From an uncultured Lachnospiraceae bacterium (GTDB taxonomy: Bacteria > Bacillota > Clostridia > Lachnospirales > Lachnospiraceae): a stretch of DNA of 20,314 nucleotides. Position 1 is the first letter of the stretch. Every line of letters begins with the position of its first letter. Positions 16,505-20,314 of the stretch are shown here, piece after piece. The position numbers and the translations under genes were made by a program. The stretch covers positions 1-20,314 of the forward strand of contig CAJTTZ010000026.1 in assembly GCA_910579505.1 (NCBI GenBank). The letters run 5' to 3'. The notes beneath the pieces were generated by a model. It searched no databases. It was not told the DNA's origin and worked only from the letters and a program-made list of their open reading frames with translations.

Positions 16505-19500
16505 GAAAAGATTGATGGCGTTATTGCTTTCCACGGCCGTGGCTTTGAGTACTTTTCCGACATTATCTGTGCAGGCGCTGGAGGAAAATCCGCAGTCGGA
16601 GGCGGAGAAAGAAGCGGAAGCGGAGAACAGAGCAGAGGATAAAGAAGAAGACGGGGAGACCGAGGAGGAAGAAGTCGCCAGCGTGGAGGACGCCAACGAG
16701 ACGATTGCTTCTTACGACGACGAAGAGATCGAATGGGAAAAGATTTATATAAGTAATGCAGAGGAGATGAAGGCTTTTGCCAGAGACTGCTGGCTGGATA
16801 CATGGTCACAGAATAAGAAAGTGTATCTGACGGCGGATATTGATCTTGCAGGGCAGAACTTTGTTTCCATACCGACTTTCGGCGGCTATTTTGACGGGCA
16901 GGGGCATACAGTCAGCGGATTTCTGGTGCATAAGCCGGTATCTTATGTGGGACTGTTTAACTATACGCAGGAGACGGCGGTGATCGCCAATCTGAAAGTG
17001 GAGGGCACGGTCAAGCCGACAGGGAAACAGATGGTGGTAGGCGGCATTGTCGGAGATAACAGCGGCATCCTGCTAAACTGTGTCTTTGAAGGCGTTGTGG
17101 AGGCCAACGATTATGTGGGCGGTATTACAGGCTACAACGAGATCAGCGGTGTGCTGATGGACAGTGAGGCAAGAGGAACGATCACAGGCGCGCATTATAC
17201 GGGCGGCATAGCGGGAGATAATGTCGGCAATATTGTAGGATGCCTCAATCGAGCCGATGTCAACATTTCCAGTGAGGATAAGGCGAGATCTCTGGAAGAT
17301 ATTGATCTCGGACAATATACGGCAGGCTTTTTGGCTTCTCTGGAAGGGGGAGCCGACGAGAAGAGCGAAAAGCTCTCCACTACGGAAAATACGGTAGATA
17401 CGGGCGGCATAGCGGGTCTTTCCACCGGAATTATACAGAGCTGTGTAAACGAAGGTATGATTGGGTACGAACATGTAGGCTATAATGTGGGCGGCATTGC
17501 AGGCAGACAGTCGGGGTATGTGTACGCATGCACGAACAAGGGAAAGATATACGGCCGTAAGGATGTGGGCGGTATTGTCGGGCAGGCGGAGCCGTACATA
17601 GCAGTGGACCTGTCGGAGGATATTGTAAGGCAGTTATCGGATCACATTGATACCATGCATGACCAGATTGGCAAGATGTTAGATGATGCGGGCGACCGTT
17701 CGGATATCCTTTCCAACAGGCTGTCGGTAATTCGGGATTTCGCGGACAGGGCGCTTGACGATACCCATTCTCTGGCGGATCGGACAGTGGAATGGACGGA
17801 CAGTATGATGGACTCCGTCAACGAGGCGGTGAGCCGATTTGACTATGTGCTGGAGGAGACGGCGAAAGACGGCGGGGTGATGGACCACGCTTCGGATGCG
17901 GCGGGAGATGTGAAGGACGCTGCCGGGGAATTGGAGGACATGGTGAAATCCATGGATCTCTACAAATATATGACACCCGATGAGAAGGAGCAGTACGATC
18001 AGGCGAAGAAAGCGATTGAGGAGGCAGGGAAACAGCGCGCAGAGGATGTGGCGAAGGCAACGGAGGCTTATGAGAATTATTATATAGATAAGGCGCGGAG
18101 CGAGGATACGACCTATGAGTATGATTTAAAACCTGTGACCGAGTCGGGAGTGGATGACAGTTGGGGAGGCCCTTATAGTGAGGCGGATGTGCCTGAGAAA
18201 TATATTGGTATTACCGGCTGGATTCATACAGAAACAGGGGATGAGCTTCCGTGCTCAGACAGCAGTCACACGACACATTATGAGGCTGACCGCCATCTGC
18301 AGGAGAAAGTGGCGGAAAATATGGCAGCCAATGTTTCTCAGATAGCAGAAAATGCCGGCGAATACGCGGATGAGCAGTATAGGAATGCCCACGGCAGCAG
18401 CTACTCGGATGATATGAGCGGATATCTGAAAGTCATGACAGATATCGCTTCCAGATATACGGACGAGATGACGGACGACGCGAAAAAGCAGTTGAAGGCG
18501 GCTGCTTCTTCTGCAAAGGATGCCGCAGAGAATCTGGAGGATATGGGGGAACAGACAAAAGACATTCTCACCACGCTTAATGATAAATCGGATCTCAGTT
18601 TCCCAAGGCTGGGGGAGGATTATCGGTCCACTACCGGAAGCCTTAATTCTAACTTAAAGAATATCTCTGAGAATATGGGATATTTAAATGATGAGATGTC
18701 TTCTTCAGGTGATCTTCTGGGGGATGATCTTTCGGATATCAACGACCAGTTCAGCGAGATTATGCTGCTGTATACGGATGCGCTGGATGGGGTGCTGGAT
18801 ATGGATTATTCCGGCAGATACGAGGATGAGTCGCAGGAGAATGCGGAAGAGAGTATGGACGCTACCATTGCGAACTGTACCAACGGCGGGAATGTGGAGG
18901 CAGATCTGAATGTGTCGGGTATTGCCGGGACCATGGCGATTGAGTATGATTTCGACTTGGAGAGCGATATTACGGGACTTGACGACGCGAGGGCAAATTC
19001 CACTTTCCTTACTAAGTGCGTGCTCAGAAAGAATGTGAACCAGGCGAAAGTTACCGCGCAGAAAAGCTATGCGGGCGGCGTATGCGGTCTGCAGGAGATG
19101 GGTATGGTGCTTGGCTGTGAGAACTACGGCAGGATTGAGAGCGCGGCGGGCGATTATGTGGGCGGCATAGCAGGGCAGTCGCTATCCCATATCAAGCAAA
19201 GCTATGCGAAATGTACGGTGGCGGGAGAGGAATATGTGGCCGGAATTGCCGGATGGGGCAATGGAATAAACGGATGTATTGCCATGGTAAAGGTGAAGGA
19301 GGCGGACGCCTTTTCAGGAGCCATAGCGGGCAAAGTTTCCGACAATGCAGAGATTACAGATAACTATTTCGTATCCGAAGAGATTGCCGGCATTGACCGT
19401 ATCAGCTACAGCGGTAAGGCGGAGCCGGTAAACTATCAGACGCTTTTACAGACGGAAGGGATTCCCGCGAGCTTCCGCAGGATGAAGGTTACGTTTTACG

Positions 19501-20183
19501 CGGATGACGAAGAAGTAGGGATGGTTGAGTGCTCTTACGGCGGCAGTGTAGCATTGGAAAACTATCCGAACATTCCGGTAAAGGAAGGGTTTTATGCGGA
19601 CTGGGACAATAAGGATCTCACAAATGTCAGGCTCGACGAGGATGTATCGGTAGAGTATGTGCGGTACCTGACAACGCTTGCCGGGAGTTGGATGCGGGAT
19701 AACGGACAGTCCGCGCTTCTGGTGGACGGTCAGTTTGCTCAGGAGGATGAAGTGACTGTCGAGAAGCCGGGAACGGATATGATACAGGTGACGCTTCCTT
19801 CGGGAGAAGAGCCACAGGAATTGACTGAGTGCTGGACACTTGAAATCCCGGATGACGGTGCGTCAACCCATCAGATTCGCTATCAGGCGCCTCAGGGACA
19901 GACGGAGGGCGTGGAGATTTATATACAGGACGGCACCGGATGGAGAAAGGCGGAGACGGAGCTTATGGGTATTTACCATCTCTTCTTGGCGGAAGGCGGC
20001 AGTGTGAAGATTGCAGTCAGCGTGACGGAGAAGGGGATGATGGATTACATTGTCTTTATCGTCGCGGGTGCGGCTGCACTGATTCTGATAATTGTGTTGA
20101 TCGTACACGGGAAAAGGAAGAAGCGGAAGAGCCAGAAGACAGAGAGTAATGCGGAAGATGGGAGCGACGCGGAGACGGAATAG
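16497..20183 (+). CDS. GLUG-repeat surface protein with a long helical insertion and C-terminal membrane anchor
   Basis: This is a 1228-residue exported protein. A signal peptide ends around VQA|L (27/28), followed by a Glu-rich linker (about 30-80). GLUG-type repeats follow (VVGGIVGDNSG, YVGGITGYNE, YTGGIAGDNVG, DTGGIAGLSTG, NVGGIAGRQSG, DVGGIVGQAE), forming a likely beta-helix to about residue 372. A helical, heptad-like region covers about 374-762, interrupted by a non-helical tip (about 531-598). GLUG repeats then resume (about 789-960; YAGGVCGLQEM, YVGGIAGQSLS, YVAGIAGWGNG). A Flg_new-like unit, a beta-rich domain, one membrane helix (about 1181-1204) and a basic tail (KRKKRK) end the protein; there is no LPXTG. 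It starts 8 nt inside the transporter gene, so the two are likely co-translated and may act together. Function is unknown; adhesin or transporter partner are both possible. Confidence 0.9.
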   Translation: MSKKRLMALLLSTAVALSTFPTLSVQALEENPQSEAEKEAEAENRAEDKEEDGETEEEEVASVEDANETIASYDDEEIEWEKIYISNAEEMKAFARDCWLDTWSQNKKVYLTADIDLAGQNFVSIPTFGGYFDGQGHTVSGFLVHKPVSYVGLFNYTQETAVIANLKVEGTVKPTGKQMVVGGIVGDNSGILLNCVFEGVVEANDYVGGITGYNEISGVLMDSEARGTITGAHYTGGIAGDNVGNIVGCLNRADVNISSEDKARSLEDIDLGQYTAGFLASLEGGADEKSEKLSTTENTVDTGGIAGLSTGIIQSCVNEGMIGYEHVGYNVGGIAGRQSGYVYACTNKGKIYGRKDVGGIVGQAEPYIAVDLSEDIVRQLSDHIDTMHDQIGKMLDDAGDRSDILSNRLSVIRDFADRALDDTHSLADRTVEWTDSMMDSVNEAVSRFDYVLEETAKDGGVMDHASDAAGDVKDAAGELEDMVKSMDLYKYMTPDEKEQYDQAKKAIEEAGKQRAEDVAKATEAYENYYIDKARSEDTTYEYDLKPVTESGVDDSWGGPYSEADVPEKYIGITGWIHTETGDELPCSDSSHTTHYEADRHLQEKVAENMAANVSQIAENAGEYADEQYRNAHGSSYSDDMSGYLKVMTDIASRYTDEMTDDAKKQLKAAASSAKDAAENLEDMGEQTKDILTTLNDKSDLSFPRLGEDYRSTTGSLNSNLKNISENMGYLNDEMSSSGDLLGDDLSDINDQFSEIMLLYTDALDGVLDMDYSGRYEDESQENAEESMDATIANCTNGGNVEADLNVSGIAGTMAIEYDFDLESDITGLDDARANSTFLTKCVLRKNVNQAKVTAQKSYAGGVCGLQEMGMVLGCENYGRIESAAGDYVGGIAGQSLSHIKQSYAKCTVAGEEYVAGIAGWGNGINGCIAMVKVKEADAFSGAIAGKVSDNAEITDNYFVSEEIAGIDRISYSGKAEPVNYQTLLQTEGIPASFRRMKVTFYADDEEVGMVECSYGGSVALENYPNIPVKEGFYADWDNKDLTNVRLDEDVSVEYVRYLTTLAGSWMRDNGQSALLVDGQFAQEDEVTVEKPGTDMIQVTLPSGEEPQELTECWTLEIPDDGASTHQIRYQAPQGQTEGVEIYIQDGTGWRKAETELMGIYHLFLAEGGSVKIAVSVTEKGMMDYIVFIVAGAAALILIIVLIVHGKRKKRKSQKTESNAEDGSDAETE

Positions 20184-20225
20184 ATGCTTGCATGATTTGG
20201 CAGGGTGAGACGACATAGAATAAGT

Positions 20226-20260
20226 AAGAAGAGGCATATCGAGGGAGTATGCCTCTTCTT
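20226..20260 (+). terminator. Hairpin terminator of the MMPL-GLUG operon
   Basis: A 13-bp perfect stem, AAGAAGAGGCATA (20226-20238) with TATGCCTCTTCTT (20248-20260), encloses a 9-nt loop 43 nt past the GLUG gene stop. The right arm ends in CTTCTT but no long T-run follows, so efficiency is uncertain. The last 54 bases of the window are AT-rich with no gene; a GATATAAGAT near 20297-20306 might be part of a promoter for a gene beyond the edge. Confidence 0.65.
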
Positions 20261-20314
20261 AGAGAGAGTTTCAAGTTTTGTGTAAACCCAAAATCTGATA
20301 TAAGATAAGTGAAT

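Noticed and set aside
15596..16696. Long open frame on the minus strand (366 codons) within the MMPL gene and the start of the GLUG gene
   Set aside because: Antisense shadow of two well-supported genes; His/Arg/Ser-rich with no domain and no ribosome site.
1..20314. CRISPR array, tRNA/rRNA genes, transposase or integrase
   Set aside because: No regular spaced repeats, no tRNA-like cloverleaf and no recombinase protein were seen on either strand.

Overview
The window looks like a chromosomal stretch from a gut-type Lachnospiraceae (Clostridia, Bacillota). This is inferred from the gene families: giant C-terminally membrane-anchored surface proteins with Listeria-Bacteroides (Flg_new) and GLUG repeats, a DUF6070-type protein, Clostridia-style BlaI/BlaR1, KtrAB, strong AGGAGG-type ribosome sites, and consensus sigma-A promoters. 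I see no rRNA, tRNA, CRISPR array or transposase. Species cannot be assigned.

Layout. (1) Positions 3-3668: the 3' part of a very large secreted surface protein, cut by the left edge. (2) Positions about 3810-5770: a decay zone. It holds a frameshifted, 3'-truncated DUF6070-type gene (+), about 144 bp I cannot assign, and a blaR1 pseudogene (-) that has lost its protease region and most of its penicillin sensor. Its partner repressor blaI (5770-6156, -) is intact, with a consensus promoter and a palindromic operator. (3) Positions 6391-10492 (+): a LysM-containing probable lipoprotein, a class I SAM methyltransferase, an unrecognised 121-residue protein and an MBL-fold hydrolase, closed by a bidirectional terminator. 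(4) Positions 10543-13850 (-): ktrB-ktrA (potassium uptake) followed closely by a cytosolic diguanylate cyclase with a degenerate receiver, a PAS domain and a GGDEF domain. (5) Positions 13997-20183 (+): a two-gene operon with an 8-nt gene overlap, driven by a TTGACA-17-TATACT promoter. It encodes an MMPL/RND-type membrane transporter with a bactofilin-like cytoplasmic tail, and a 1228-residue GLUG surface protein whose beta-helix is interrupted by a long helical insertion. A hairpin terminator follows.

How the parts may work together. The MMPL-GLUG pair is the most interesting unit. The surface protein carries what looks like a helical hairpin of about 390 residues projecting from a membrane-tethered beta-helix, so it could be an extracytoplasmic partner of the transporter; this is inference. 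The ktrB-ktrA-diguanylate cyclase run suggests that potassium uptake and c-di-GMP synthesis are co-transcribed. The BlaI locus appears to keep a repressor that can no longer be induced by its own sensor.
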